A DNA stretch of 64,000 bases. Origin: Acidaminobacterium chupaoyuni (GTDB taxonomy: Bacteria > Bacillota > Clostridia > Oscillospirales > Butyricicoccaceae). Below are positions 32,302 to 41,397 of this stretch, piece after piece. The stretch is taken from assembly GCA_047936785.1 (NCBI GenBank), contig CP176394.1; one strand, written 5' to 3'. How positions within the stretch are numbered: position 1 is the first letter of the stretch; every line of letters starts with the position of its first letter. The position numbers and the translations under genes are program-made. The notes beneath the pieces are model-generated. The model was not told the origin of the DNA. It saw only the letters and a list, made by a program, of their open reading frames with translations, and made no database searches.

Positions 32302-34338
32302 TCAGCGATTTGATTCGTTGGTCTCTTTTTCAGATTGGGTGGTCTCTCTGAGATATTCTTCTAAAGCTTCATTCAGTTTGGCCGCCACATCTTGAACCGA
32401 AGCGTTGGCGAACTGGGCGCCCGCCATGGTGAGGCTGCCGCCGCCGCCCAGCTTTTCAAGCACCACCTGAACATTCATCTGCCCATAAGAACGGGCGGAA
32501 ATGGCAACATCCGTATCTCTTTCGGCAAACACCACAAACGAAGCCTTGATGCCGGTGATATTGATCAATTCATCCGCCGCCTGTGAGGCGATGGCGCGCT
32601 CGGTATTTTCATCGAACACCGAGATCGACACCCCGGGGAAAGTCTGTTCGGCGTTTGAGATGATCTGATATTTTTTGATGTAGCTGTCGAAATTATTATT
32701 GAACAGCCGGCGCACTTCCACCGTATCTGCGCCGCACTGTTTCAGATAAGCCGCCGCTTCAAAGGTTCTCACGCCTGTTTTCACCGTGAAGCTCTTGGTG
32801 TCAAGGAAAATGCCGGCCAGCAGCGCTTCGGCTTCTTCTTTTTTCAGATCCTGCGTTCCGCTTAAAATATATTGCAAAAGCTCTGTCACCAGTTCGCTGG
32901 TGGAACTGGCATAAGGCTCATGCAGGCTGATGGAAAAATTCTCGATATAGCTGGCGGCGCGGCGATGATGGTCGATCACGGCCACGCGCTGGATGGTTTG
33001 CAGCACCTGGGGATATTCCACGAAATCCGGCCGGTTGGTATCCACAACGATCAGCAGAGAATTGGCGTCGGCGATGAAAATGGCGTCATCGGGTTTGATG
33101 AAGCTTTCTTTATATTCTTCCATTTCGGCCAGCCGGTCGATCAGTTCTTTTGCCGAAGTTTTCTCACGGTCTACAATAAAATAGGGGTTCTTGCCGCATT
33201 TTCTCACGGCGGCGCAGATGCCCGCCGCGGCGCCGATGCAATCCAGATCGGAAAGCTGATGGCCCATCACGAAAACATAAGAGGAATCTTTGATATATTG
33301 GCGCAGAGAATTGGCCACCACGCGCGATTTCACTTTGGTGCGCTTTTCGATCTCTTTGGTGCGCCCGCCGTAAAATTCGAAAGCATATTTCGATTTGATG
33401 ACCACCTGATCGCCGCCGCGGGCCAGCGCGGTATCCACCGCCAGCCGCGCATATTGCGAAAGCTCTGTCAGGTTGGTGTCGCCTTTGCCGATGCCGATGG
33501 AAAGCGTGGCGCTGATGCCCGCGTTGTTTTTGATCTCGCGCACTTTATCCAGCACTTCGAATTTGCTGTCGATAAAAGTCATCAGATCCTGCTGTTCGAA
33601 AATGAACAGATATTTGTCGCGATCCAGCCGCCGCACGATGCCGTGGATGGGTTCCGCCCAATTGGCGATCTCTTCATCCACCTGCGCCGTCAGTTTTGAT
33701 TTTTCGGAATCGGAAGCGTTTTTGATCAGTTCTTCATAGCTATCCAAAACGATCTGGGCCACCACGGGTCGGGTCTTTTCATATTTTGAGCGGATCTCGG
33801 AAAATTCGGTCACATCCACCCAATACATGGTCATCAGCAGCGCGCCCACCGAAGCATCGGATGCCCCGCCGCGCACAATATTGCCGTAAACATCGAATTT
33901 TCTGCCGTTCACCGCCACTTCATAGGGGCATTTTGTTCGCCCTTCCATGATCCAGCGTGTGTCGAACCCATCCATCACATCGGTGATGTGCATATTGAAC
34001 AGGCGTTCATGGGCGCCCGTGATATCGAAAAAGCTGTCGTTGCACCAAACCACTTCGCCGGTGTCGATGCGCAGAATGGCCGTTGGCAGCGGGAAATTCA
34101 CCAGCGAGTTTTTCGAGGCGTCATCCACCTGAAACAGCAGCGTTTCCACCGTTCGCCGTATTTCGGCGCGGCGGCGCTTTGCCCGCGCCCTGTAATAAAT
34201 ATAAATCAGAACGATGATGACAAATTCCGTTAAAGAAAGCCAAATATTATATGCCGCGGAAAGCGCCGCAAAAAAAATCAGCGCGGCGAAAGTCATTTTT
34301 GTTCCGGATTCCATGATTCGGCTGATGGTTTTTTCCAT
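32302..34338 (-). CDS. gdpP: Cyclic-di-AMP phosphodiesterase GdpP
   Basis: 678 residues. Two N-terminal membrane helices (about 15-47), a PAS-like domain (about 75-175), a degenerate GGDEF domain whose signature reads RGGDQVV, then DHH and DHHA1 domains. DHH-type motifs seen are MGHQLSDLDCIGAA, FIADANS and VIDHHRR, with GGGGSLTMAGAQF in DHHA1. It hydrolyses c-di-AMP, which controls potassium and osmotic balance. First gene of the run to ftsH; a TATACT box lies on the minus strand near 34400. Confidence 0.93.
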   Translation of the reverse strand: MEKTISRIMESGTKMTFAALIFFAALSAAYNIWLSLTEFVIIVLIYIYYRARAKRRRAEIRRTVETLLFQVDDASKNSLVNFPLPTAILRIDTGEVVWCNDSFFDITGAHERLFNMHITDVMDGFDTRWIMEGRTKCPYEVAVNGRKFDVYGNIVRGGASDASVGALLMTMYWVDVTEFSEIRSKYEKTRPVVAQIVLDSYEELIKNASDSEKSKLTAQVDEEIANWAEPIHGIVRRLDRDKYLFIFEQQDLMTFIDSKFEVLDKVREIKNNAGISATLSIGIGKGDTNLTELSQYARLAVDTALARGGDQVVIKSKYAFEFYGGRTKEIEKRTKVKSRVVANSLRQYIKDSSYVFVMGHQLSDLDCIGAAAGICAAVRKCGKNPYFIVDREKTSAKELIDRLAEMEEYKESFIKPDDAIFIADANSLLIVVDTNRPDFVEYPQVLQTIQRVAVIDHHRRAASYIENFSISLHEPYASSTSELVTELLQYILSGTQDLKKEEAEALLAGIFLDTKSFTVKTGVRTFEAAAYLKQCGADTVEVRRLFNNNFDSYIKKYQIISNAEQTFPGVSISVFDENTERAIASQAADELINITGIKASFVVFAERDTDVAISARSYGQMNVQVVLEKLGGGGSLTMAGAQFANASVQDVAAKLNEALEEYLRETTQSEKETNESNR

Positions 34339-34563
34339 AAAGGCCTGCCTCTCTGCTTTGGCGAAAACCGCCCTTCACCAAAACGATGTATAAGTATAGT
34401 TAAGTATAACAAATCCATGCCGATGCCGCAAGCCCCGCGGCCGAAGCTTTGGCCGAAAAAACCGGCGAACGCTTCACGGTTCCAGGCTGTTCCGCCCCGA
34501 ACCGAAAACTTTATTTTCGTCCGACGCGCCGCCGGATCTCCATATTATTTCTGCGCCATACGC
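34339..34563. other. Non-coding spacer between gdpP and the LysR gene
   Basis: Part of a 325-bp gene-free stretch. On the minus strand TATACT motifs near 34392-34410 are the likely -10 of gdpP, but no clean -35 is seen. Nothing else recognisable apart from the terminator at 34564-34606. Confidence 0.45.
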
Positions 34564-34606
34564 AAAAAAGCAGAAAAGGGCCTGCCGCAAAACCGCATCC
34601 GGGCCC
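34564..34606 (-). terminator. Probable terminator of the LysR gene
   Basis: Minus strand GGGCC-CGGA-TGC...GCA-GGCCC forms a bulged stem followed by TTTTCTGCTTTTTT, 58 bp after the LysR stop codon. Confidence 0.5.
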
Positions 34607-34663
34607 GACACATCGTTGCCGGGGAAATTCCGCACCGTTTTATTTTGCAGCAGGCTTTCTTCA

Positions 34664-35548
34664 TTATTTATGATGCTCCGCCAGCCAGCGCTGGGTATAA
34701 TCGATGAACGCGCCGCAGGCCACAGACCGCGCGCCATGCCGCTGCACCGAGATGCCGATGGTGCGCTCATAGTCGTTTTCCAGCGGCAGCACACACAGCC
34801 CCCGGCGGTTCTCTTCCAAAATCAGCTTGGGCATGATGGTCACGCCCAAGCCGTTGCGCACCATGGCCAGCGCCGCGTAATCATCGTTGACGGAATAGCG
34901 GTAGGTCATGCTGACCCGCTCCATTTCCAGCATGCGCCCCACATCATAGTTGGTGCCCTCGCCCGGCACGATAAAGGGCAGAACAGACAGTTCTTTCAGC
35001 GTCACGCATTTCTGCCGCGCCAGCGGATGATCTTTGGGCAGCACCGCCAGCAGCGGTTCAGAGCGCAGCGGCACAAATTCAAATTCCGAACTGGTGCTGC
35101 TGTTGGTGAAGCCGCAGTCGATCTCACCGGCCGCCAGCCATTTTTCCACATCCTGATACAGCCCATCCCGCAGCACCACCCGGGTTTCCGGGTTGTCTTT
35201 TTCAAATTTTCGCAGGATGTGGGGCAGCCAGTGCACCGCCACGCTGAGAAAGGTTCCCACCCGCACCACATTCCCCTTGTGGCCGGATAAATGATCTGCC
35301 TGCTGCAGCAGCTTGTCGTTCTGGGAGATGACCTCCTGCATGGTCTGCACCAGCTGCCGGGCTTCGGCGGTCAGCAAAACGCCCTGCTTGCGGCGGATCA
35401 GCAGCGTTACCCCCAGCTGTTTTTCCAGTTCTGCCACAATATGGCTGACGCCGGATTGGGTGTAATTCATTCTTTCGGCTGTTTCGGTGAGGTTATGGGT
35501 CTTTGCAATATCAAGAAACACCGTGTAATAATTCAAATTCATGCTCAT
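34664..35548 (-). CDS. LysR family transcriptional regulator
   Basis: 294 residues. N-terminal winged helix (1-65: FLDIAKTHNLTETAERMNYTQSGVSH) and a LysR substrate-binding domain (about 90-290). It is divergent from the Gate-domain membrane protein gene, with 219 bp between the two starts, the usual layout for a LysR activator and its target. The effector is unknown. GGGAGAATG context supports MSMNLNYY as the start, with MNLNYY two codons in as the alternative. Confidence 0.88.
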   Translation of the reverse strand: MSMNLNYYTVFLDIAKTHNLTETAERMNYTQSGVSHIVAELEKQLGVTLLIRRKQGVLLTAEARQLVQTMQEVISQNDKLLQQADHLSGHKGNVVRVGTFLSVAVHWLPHILRKFEKDNPETRVVLRDGLYQDVEKWLAAGEIDCGFTNSSTSSEFEFVPLRSEPLLAVLPKDHPLARQKCVTLKELSVLPFIVPGEGTNYDVGRMLEMERVSMTYRYSVNDDYAALAMVRNGLGVTIMPKLILEENRRGLCVLPLENDYERTIGISVQRHGARSVACGAFIDYTQRWLAEHHK

Positions 35549-35623
35549 TCTCCCTGCCCCTTTTTTCTGTATCTTTTTTCCTGCCGCAGTAAATTTAAGA
35601 TATGAGGAATTTTTGTGACATCG

Positions 35624-35645
35624 ATAAAAAACTCGTTCTTTTTAT
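35624..35645. promoter_or_regulatory. Candidate LysR-type operator
   Basis: ATAAAAA-N8-TTTTTAT, perfect 7-bp arms, roughly midway between the divergent LysR and Gate-domain genes. AT-rich dyads are common by chance, so this is tentative. Confidence 0.3.
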
Positions 35646-35767
35646 GCTCATCATGACATGTTACAATCAATCTTGCAAGTTCTTTGAATGGTTTTTTTTG
35701 CAAATTTTTTTGCCCGTTCACAGCAGCGCCACAAAGAACAATTTGTGTTGATGGAATGGTGAAAACG

Positions 35768-36979
35768 ATGAACACTGAGCAATTCACGATTCGGGAAGAA
35801 GCGAAGATCGCCCCGAAAGCCGCCCCCACGGCAAAGTCTCTCATCAAGTGGGCAGAACCCGTCTGCTTTGTTGCCATCCTGCTTCTGGTGAACTATGTGT
35901 TTGCAAGCCAGATGGGCCTGGCCAACATGCTGAACACCATGATGAACACCGCCTATCAGCTGTTGCTGAAGACCGCGTTTTACATCATGGCCATCGCCGT
36001 CATCATGAGCGCGTTTTCCGCCCTGCTGACGGAATTCGGCGTCACCGACATGGTGAACAAGATCCTTTCTCCGCTGATGCGGCCGCTTTATGGCCTGCCC
36101 GGTGCATCCGCTTTGGGCGTGGTTACCACATACCTGTCAGACAACCCCGCCATTCTGGCGCTGGCGGATGACAAAGGCTTTCGCAAATACTTTAAAAAAT
36201 ATCAGATGCCCGCGCTGACCAACATCGGCACCGCCTTCGGCATGGGGCTGATCGTCACCACCTTTATGATCGGCCTGAGTTCCACGGCGGGCGTCGATCT
36301 GGGCAAAGCCGCCCTCATCGGCAATCTGGGCGCCATCGTCGGCAGCATCGTTTCCACCCGCCTGATGCTGCGCTATACCAAAAAGCTTTTCGGCGCAGAA
36401 ATCGCGGCAGATCCCGCGCCCGAAATTTCACCGGAAGAAGCGGAAAAGAAAACCGAAGAACACAAAAAACTGGGCGAACGCGTGCTCACGGCCACGCTGG
36501 AAGGCGGCAAGACCGGCGTAGAGCTGGGGCTGGCCATCGTTCCCGGCGTTGTGATCATCTGCACACTGGTTCTGATGCTCACCAGCGGCATGCCCGCGGG
36601 CGGTTACACCGGCGCGGCAGATCAGGGCATCGGCCTTCTGCCTTATCTGGCGGGCAAGATCGATTTTCTTCTCAAGCCGCTCTTTGGCTTCACCAGCAGC
36701 GGCTGCATCGCCGTTCCCATCACTGCCCTCGGCTCTGCCGGCGCGGCCATCGGCCTTGTGCCTTCCCTGTTGAAAGGCGGCGCGGCCAACCCCCACGACA
36801 TCGCGGTGTTCACCGCCATGTGCATGTGCTGGAGCGGCTACCTTTCCACCCATGTTTCCATGATGGATGCGCTGGGATTCCCGAAATTATCCGGCAAAGC
36901 CATCGCCTGCCACACCGTGGGCGGCATCGTCGCCGGCGTTGCGGCCAACTGGCTGTTCGTTCTTTTCTCCATGCTTTAA
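35768..36979 (+). CDS. Gate-domain (nucleoside-recognition) membrane protein
   Basis: 403 residues with about eight to ten membrane helices and a Nucleoside_rec/Gate pattern (AFSALLTEFGVTDMVNKILSPLMRPLYGLPG and, later, FTSSGCIAVPITALGSAGAA, quoted here in shorter pieces: GVTDMVNKILSPLM, SGCIAVPITALGSAG). A charged loop near 235-260 (EISPEEAEKKTEEHKK) splits two halves. It resembles a clostridial membrane family I recall as CD0519/CD1768; the transported compound is unknown. Regulated probably by the divergent LysR protein. Start ATG at 35768 follows GGTG; ATG at 35756 is possible. Confidence 0.75.
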   Translation: MNTEQFTIREEAKIAPKAAPTAKSLIKWAEPVCFVAILLLVNYVFASQMGLANMLNTMMNTAYQLLLKTAFYIMAIAVIMSAFSALLTEFGVTDMVNKILSPLMRPLYGLPGASALGVVTTYLSDNPAILALADDKGFRKYFKKYQMPALTNIGTAFGMGLIVTTFMIGLSSTAGVDLGKAALIGNLGAIVGSIVSTRLMLRYTKKLFGAEIAADPAPEISPEEAEKKTEEHKKLGERVLTATLEGGKTGVELGLAIVPGVVIICTLVLMLTSGMPAGGYTGAADQGIGLLPYLAGKIDFLLKPLFGFTSSGCIAVPITALGSAGAAIGLVPSLLKGGAANPHDIAVFTAMCMCWSGYLSTHVSMMDALGFPKLSGKAIACHTVGGIVAGVAANWLFVLFSML

Positions 36980-37014
36980 AAGATGCGCTGTAAAATGGCG
37001 CTGTAAGATAGACG

Positions 37015-37048
37015 AAGCCGCCAATCCGAAAGGGTTGGCGGCTTTTTC
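37015..37048 (+). terminator. Intrinsic terminator after the Gate-domain gene
   Basis: AAGCCGCCAATCC and GGTTGGCGGCTT pair with one bulged T, followed by TTTCTTTT, 36 bp after the stop. Confidence 0.8.
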
Positions 37049-37157
37049 TTTTCCATGATGGATCAAAAACCCGATATCGGCCGGGATCTGAAAAGGCGCG
37101 AGGCAGAATTTTTGCATTCCGCCCCGCGCCCTGAAACTTTTATGATCGACAGCCGCC

Positions 37158-39275
37158 CTAAATTTCCATAATAACAGGCAAAACCATGGGGCTGCGCTTG
37201 GTTTTTTTATAGATATACCCGGCGATGCAATCTTTGATGGTGGCTTTCATGCCCGACCAATCTCTTACGCCGCTGCGCAGGCATTCTTCCAGCGCGGCGG
37301 TGGCCGCTTTGCGCATGCCTTCGGTCAGATCTTCCGCTTCACGCATGAATACGAAGCCGCGCGAAACGATATCCGGCCCTGCGATCACGCTGCCCGTGGC
37401 GGCATCCAAAGTGACCACCGCAACGATCAGGCCATCTTGAGAAAGGTGTTTGCGGTCGCGCAGAACGGCGTTGCCCACATCGCCAACGCCCAAACCATCC
37501 ACCAGCACTTTGCCGCTGGGAACGGTTCCGTTGAACCCGGCGCCGTCTTTCGAAACTTCAAGAACTTTGCCGATTTCGGAAATAAAGATATTTTCACGGG
37601 CAACCCCTGTGGAAGCGGCCAGACCCGCATTGATCTTCAAATGGCGATATTCGCCATGCACCGGCATGAAATATTTCGGTTTGGTCAGCGCCATGATAAG
37701 TTTCAGCTCTTCCTGGCAGGCGTGGCCCGAAACATGCATATCGGCCAGTTTGTCATAAACCACTTCCGCGCCGCGGCGAACCAGTTCATTAATTAAAGTG
37801 TAAACCGATTTTTCGTTGCCGGGGATCGGTGAAGCCGAAATCAGGATTTTATCCCCGGGGCCCACTTCCACCTGTTTGTGGGAACCGAACGCCATGCGCG
37901 AAAGGGCGCTCATGGGTTCACCCTGGCTGCCCGTGGTGATGATGCAGAGCTGCTCGGGGGTGAACTGGCGGATGGTGCTGATATCGACCAGCAGATCCTT
38001 CGGCGCTTCGATATACCCAAGCTCTGTGGTCACTTTCAAAATGTTTTCCATGCTTCTGCCGGAAACCGCCACTTTGCGCCCATATTTGGCCGCCACATTG
38101 ATGATCTGCTGCAAACGATAGACATTGGAAGCAAAGGTGGCCACCAGAATACGGCTGCGACAGTTTTTGAACTGTGCATCCAGCGCCGCGCCCACTTTTC
38201 GTTCGCTCATGGCAAAGCCGGGGCGTTCCGCGTTGGTGGAATCGGCCATCAGCATCAGCACGCCTTCTTTGCCCAGTTCGCCAAAACGGGCCAGATCGAT
38301 CATTTCGCCGCCGATGGGGGTGGAATCGATCTTGAAATCGCCCGTGATGATGCAGGTTCCCACCGGGGATTTAATGGCCATGGCCACCGCATCGGGCACG
38401 GAATGGTTGACATTGATAAACTCGATATCAAAACAGCCCAGCTTGAATTTGCTGCCTGCTTTTTTCTCGTGGATCTTGATTTTTTTCAGGTTGCGGTGTT
38501 CTGCCGTGCGCATTTTGATGATGCCCGCCGTAAGCGGCGTGCAATAAATAGGCACATTCAGATCGCGCAATACATAAGGGATGGCGCCGATATGATCTTC
38601 ATGGCCGTGGGTGATCAGAAAGCCGCGAACACGATCGGCGTTCTGCTGCAGATAAGTGGTATCGGGGATCACCAGATCCACGCCCAGCATTTCATCATCG
38701 GGGAAAGTCATGCCGCAATCCACCACGATGATATCGTTGCCATATTCAAACACCGTCATGTTTTTGCCGATTTCGCAAAGGCCGCCCAGCGAAATGATCT
38801 TCAGGCGGTTTTTGCCGCCCTTGGCGCCGAAAGCGCCCGCTTCCGCCTTTTTCTGCGGATTGCCGCGGCGGCGCTGGTTGTTCGGTTTGGCCTGCTGTTT
38901 TGCCGGCTGCTGCGTTTCGGCCGCCGGTTTTTCCGCGCCGGCGGCGGTGTTTGCCGCTGTGTTGGCCGCGGCGGCTTCAGGCGGTTTTCTGCGGTTTTGC
39001 TGGGGCCTTCTGCGGTTTTGCTGCGAGCGGCCGCTCTTGTTTTTTTCGGCGGCAGGCTGCTGTGCCTGCTGCGGTTTCTGCTGTTGCTGCTGCGCCTGGG
39101 CCTTGCTCTTTTCGCGTTCCTGCGCAACGGCTTCTTTTAATGTGGTTGCTTCGCCTTCCGGTTTCTTTTTTTGGCGATTTCCGCGAAAAACCGGCTTTTT
39201 AGGCGCACTTTTCTTAGACGCTTCTCCACGATTTTCTGTGGAAGCGCCTGCTTCTTTTTTTAAATTTTCAGACAT
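37158..39275 (-). CDS. rnj: Ribonuclease J with long disordered N-terminal extension
   Basis: 705 residues. From about 155 on it is a normal RNase J: metallo-beta-lactamase site THGHEDHIGA (His223, His225, Asp227, His228), beta-CASP region (TGSQGEPMSALSRMAFG) and C-terminal domain. It has endonuclease and 5'-3' exonuclease activity in mRNA turnover. The first about 153 residues are low-complexity, rich in Lys, Arg, Gln, Ala and Pro, with a run of five Gln and repeated QQNRR motifs, and have no counterpart in Bacillus RnjA. The frame opens with GGAGAAGTG before the ATG, so the extension is probably translated. Confidence 0.93.
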   Translation of the reverse strand: MSENLKKEAGASTENRGEASKKSAPKKPVFRGNRQKKKPEGEATTLKEAVAQEREKSKAQAQQQQQKPQQAQQPAAEKNKSGRSQQNRRRPQQNRRKPPEAAAANTAANTAAGAEKPAAETQQPAKQQAKPNNQRRRGNPQKKAEAGAFGAKGGKNRLKIISLGGLCEIGKNMTVFEYGNDIIVVDCGMTFPDDEMLGVDLVIPDTTYLQQNADRVRGFLITHGHEDHIGAIPYVLRDLNVPIYCTPLTAGIIKMRTAEHRNLKKIKIHEKKAGSKFKLGCFDIEFINVNHSVPDAVAMAIKSPVGTCIITGDFKIDSTPIGGEMIDLARFGELGKEGVLMLMADSTNAERPGFAMSERKVGAALDAQFKNCRSRILVATFASNVYRLQQIINVAAKYGRKVAVSGRSMENILKVTTELGYIEAPKDLLVDISTIRQFTPEQLCIITTGSQGEPMSALSRMAFGSHKQVEVGPGDKILISASPIPGNEKSVYTLINELVRRGAEVVYDKLADMHVSGHACQEELKLIMALTKPKYFMPVHGEYRHLKINAGLAASTGVARENIFISEIGKVLEVSKDGAGFNGTVPSGKVLVDGLGVGDVGNAVLRDRKHLSQDGLIVAVVTLDAATGSVIAGPDIVSRGFVFMREAEDLTEGMRKAATAALEECLRSGVRDWSGMKATIKDCIAGYIYKKTKRSPMVLPVIMEI

Positions 39276-39599
39276 TCAATCACTTCTCCGAATTCTTTAG
39301 GTTCAAATTTGGGTTAAAAATATTATTTTACAGGCAGCTTTCAACACCACGGCTCCCTGTTCTTTTCGAATCACATCGGCCGAAAAAGGCTTCGCTTCCG
39401 CTCTGTTTTTGCAGGCATCCGCGGCGATTTTCGTTTGAACCGACAAGCCGCATTCTCTGCGGCAGCTCCGTTTTCGCGGTATGGATTTTACCGCTTATTA
39501 ATTACAGTATATCACATACCCCTTCATTTAGCCACACTTGTTTTAAAAAGAATAATTATCCTTTGTTTTGGAACGCTAATGAAAAGAGGTGATGTTTTT
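39276..39599. other. Divergent spacer between rnj and the TauE/SafE genes
   Basis: 324 bp without a supported gene. It holds the likely rnj promoter at 39506-39514 and an A+T-rich segment (39535-39570) before the TauE/SafE pair; a longer in-frame extension of the first TauE/SafE frame crosses it without membrane-protein character. Confidence 0.45.
39506..39514 (-). promoter_or_regulatory. Probable extended -10 promoter of rnj
   Basis: Minus strand TGA-TATACT; no good -35 is present, as allowed for extended -10 promoters. It would give a leader of about 220 nt. Confidence 0.4.
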
Positions 39600-39965
39600 T
39601 TGCGAGTTCGTTCTTTCAGCCCGCTTTATGCCGCCGCAGGCGCGCTGGCGGGGCTTCTCTGCGGGTTTCTGGGCGCGGGCGGCGGGCTTTTGCTTGTGCC
39701 CATTCTCAGCGGCCCCTGCCGCCTTTCGCCGCGCCGCGCGCTGGCCACTTCCGTGAGCATCATGCTGCCCCTTTGCGCGCTCTCGCTGATCCCCTATCTG
39801 CGGGCCGGTGCGCTGGAATTTTCCACAGCGCTGCCTTATCTGCTGGGCGGTTTTCTGGGCGGCCTGATCTGCGACCGCTGCGTGAAACATCTGCCGGAAG
39901 TTTGGCTGCGGCGCATTTTTACCGTTTTATTGTGCTGGGGCGGTATCCGCAATCTGTTTTTTTAG
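39600..39965 (+). CDS. TauE/SafE (TSUP) family half-transporter, first subunit
   Basis: 121 residues, four membrane helices: one TauE repeat with the family glycines AGALAGLLCGFLGAGGGLLLVP. Normal TSUP transporters are about 250 residues with two such repeats; here the second repeat is the next gene. AAGAGGTGAT lies 7 bp before TTG at 39600, which I take as the start; the ATG at 39579 would put that site inside the gene. The pair probably forms a heteromeric carrier for a sulfur-containing or organic anion. Confidence 0.8.
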   Translation: MRVRSFSPLYAAAGALAGLLCGFLGAGGGLLLVPILSGPCRLSPRRALATSVSIMLPLCALSLIPYLRAGALEFSTALPYLLGGFLGGLICDRCVKHLPEVWLRRIFTVLLCWGGIRNLFF

Positions 39966-39977
39966 ATTTTCAAATCG

Positions 39978-40382
39978 ATGCGGGGAGGAATTTTTATTTC
40001 ATTCGTTTTCGCTTTGCTGGTGGGCGCCGTCACGGGCATCCTCACCGGCGCGGGCATCGGCGGTGGAACGCTGCTTCTGCTGTGGCTGACCGGTGTCGCG
40101 GGCATCCGCCAGCAGACGGCCCAGGCCATCAACCTTTGTTATTTTATCGCCGCCGCGCCGCCCGCCATCGTTTCTCATTGGCGCTTGGGGCTGATCGAAG
40201 AAAAAGCGCTGCTGCCCGCCATCCTTCCCGGATGCGCCTGCTGTTTATTGGGCGGGTGGCTGGCCTCGCGTGTTTCCACCGAGCTTTTGCGCCGCGCCTT
40301 CGGGCTGCTGCTGCTTGTGGTGGCCTGGCGTTCCTTTCGCGGTGAGCGCCCTGCTCAGCGAGGCAAAGATGCATCCAGATAG
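39978..40382 (+). CDS. TauE/SafE (TSUP) family half-transporter, second subunit
   Basis: 134 residues, four membrane helices with the repeat signature VGAVTGILTGAGIGGGTLLL. It begins 12 bp after the first half-gene. The ATG at 39978 is directly followed by GGGGAGGA, which looks like a ribosome binding site for a start further in (ATT at 39990 or 39996); the true start is therefore uncertain. The 3' end overlaps the convergent ruvX gene by 28 bp. Confidence 0.78.
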   Translation: MRGGIFISFVFALLVGAVTGILTGAGIGGGTLLLLWLTGVAGIRQQTAQAINLCYFIAAAPPAIVSHWRLGLIEEKALLPAILPGCACCLLGGWLASRVSTELLRRAFGLLLLVVAWRSFRGERPAQRGKDASR

Positions 40383-40768
40383 CTTTGTAAAATCAGCGAA
40401 GCCGCCACGGCATCCACCCGCGCCCGCTGCTTGCCGCGCTTTTTGCCGGCATCGCTGAGGATGCGGTTTGCCATCACAGAAGTCATCCGTTCATCCCAAA
40501 GCGCGATCTCGCAGCCCGCGCTTTCTTTCAGCCGCTGGGCAAACAGCCGCGCGCCCGCGGCCCGGTCGCCCTCCGTTCCGTTCATGTTGGTGGGCAGCCC
40601 CACCACCACCACCCGCGGTTTTTCCTGCCGAATGATCTCCAGGACCTTTTCCAGCAGCTTATCTTTATTATATTCTGTCACGCTGTAGGCGCGGCTTCCC
40701 AGCATTTCCGTCAGATCCGAAAACGCCACCCCTGTGCGTGTATCGCCCAAATCCAAGGCCATGACCAT
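40355..40768 (-). CDS. ruvX: Putative pre-16S rRNA nuclease RuvX (YqgF)
   Basis: 137 residues, RNase H-like fold: MALDLGDTRTGVAFSD with the first catalytic Asp, VVVVGLPTNMNGTEG and WDERMTSVMANRIL. In Escherichia coli YqgF trims the 16S rRNA 5' end. GAAGAGGAAG precedes the ATG at 40768; an upstream ATG at 40831 only adds a Lys/Glu-rich stretch. Overlaps the convergent TauE/SafE gene by 28 bp. Confidence 0.92.
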   Translation of the reverse strand: MVMALDLGDTRTGVAFSDLTEMLGSRAYSVTEYNKDKLLEKVLEIIRQEKPRVVVVGLPTNMNGTEGDRAAGARLFAQRLKESAGCEIALWDERMTSVMANRILSDAGKKRGKQRARVDAVAASLILQSYLDASLPR

Positions 40769-40866
40769 TTTTTCTTCCTCTTCTCTCTCTGTTTTGCTGT
40801 GTTTTGCTTTTTTATTTAAAATTTTCGGCAAACACTCTGCCGTGATCTTGTGAACTGTGATACTAT

Positions 40867-40895
40867 ACTATATAATGAATGGCGCATAAAAGCAA
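40867..40895 (-). promoter_or_regulatory. Probable promoter of ruvX
   Basis: Minus strand TTGCTT (40895-40890), 17-bp spacer, TATAGT (40872-40867). Confidence 0.55.
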
Positions 40896-41103
40896 TGCGC
40901 AGTTCGCAAAATCGACCATCGGGCGCCGAAAGGCCGGCTTTCGCCATGCCCCGCGCGGTGATTTTATCATAGCAGAGCGGCAATGTCGCAAAAAGGCGAA
41001 CGCGCAAAACACCGCATGATCGGTTTTATGGCATTATTTTTCTTTGTTAACACGGTGTCCGCTTTGATTTTCTGTGTTTTTTGAAATTTTTTTCAAATTC
41101 ATC

Positions 41104-41132
41104 TTGACCATGCCCCCTGTATATGGTATTCT
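41104..41132 (+). promoter_or_regulatory. Promoter of the rpmG-secE-nusG transcript
   Basis: TTGACC, 17-bp spacer, TATTCT with TGG just before the -10 (extended). About 80 nt of leader precede rpmG. Confidence 0.65.
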
Positions 41133-41217
41133 AATTGTACCTATCAGGGTCTTTTTTTATGCCTGTTACAAAGGTCCTGAAATAAGGGAGGCAATTATTT
41201 TAAGGAGGTGCCGCAAT

Positions 41218-41367
41218 ATGCGCGTTAAGGTTACATTAGCGTGTACGGAATGCAAACAGAGAAACTACGATACCATGAAGAACAAGAAGAATGATCCCGA
41301 TCGTCTTGAGATGAACAAGTATTGCCGTTTCTGCCGTAAACACACCTTACACCGGGAAACCAAGTAA
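41218..41367 (+). CDS. rpmG: 50S ribosomal protein L33 (zinc-binding form)
   Basis: 49 residues: MRVKVTLACTECKQRNYDT, with two Cys pairs (CTEC and CRFC) forming a zinc ribbon. This is the zinc-containing version; paralogues without the cysteines replace it in zinc-starved bacteria, but none is seen here. TAAGGAGGTG precedes the ATG. It heads the conserved rpmG-secE-nusG series. Confidence 0.97.
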   Translation: MRVKVTLACTECKQRNYDTMKNKKNDPDRLEMNKYCRFCRKHTLHRETK

Positions 41368-41397
41368 GGAACTGTAGAAAGGTAGAGGTGTAGCTTC

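Larger units (their letters stand above)
40769..41217. other. Divergent spacer between ruvX and rpmG
   Basis: About 450 bp with no supported gene. It holds the ruvX promoter (40867-40895, minus) and the rpmG promoter (41104-41132, plus); the middle (40900-41090) shows nothing recognisable. Confidence 0.5.
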
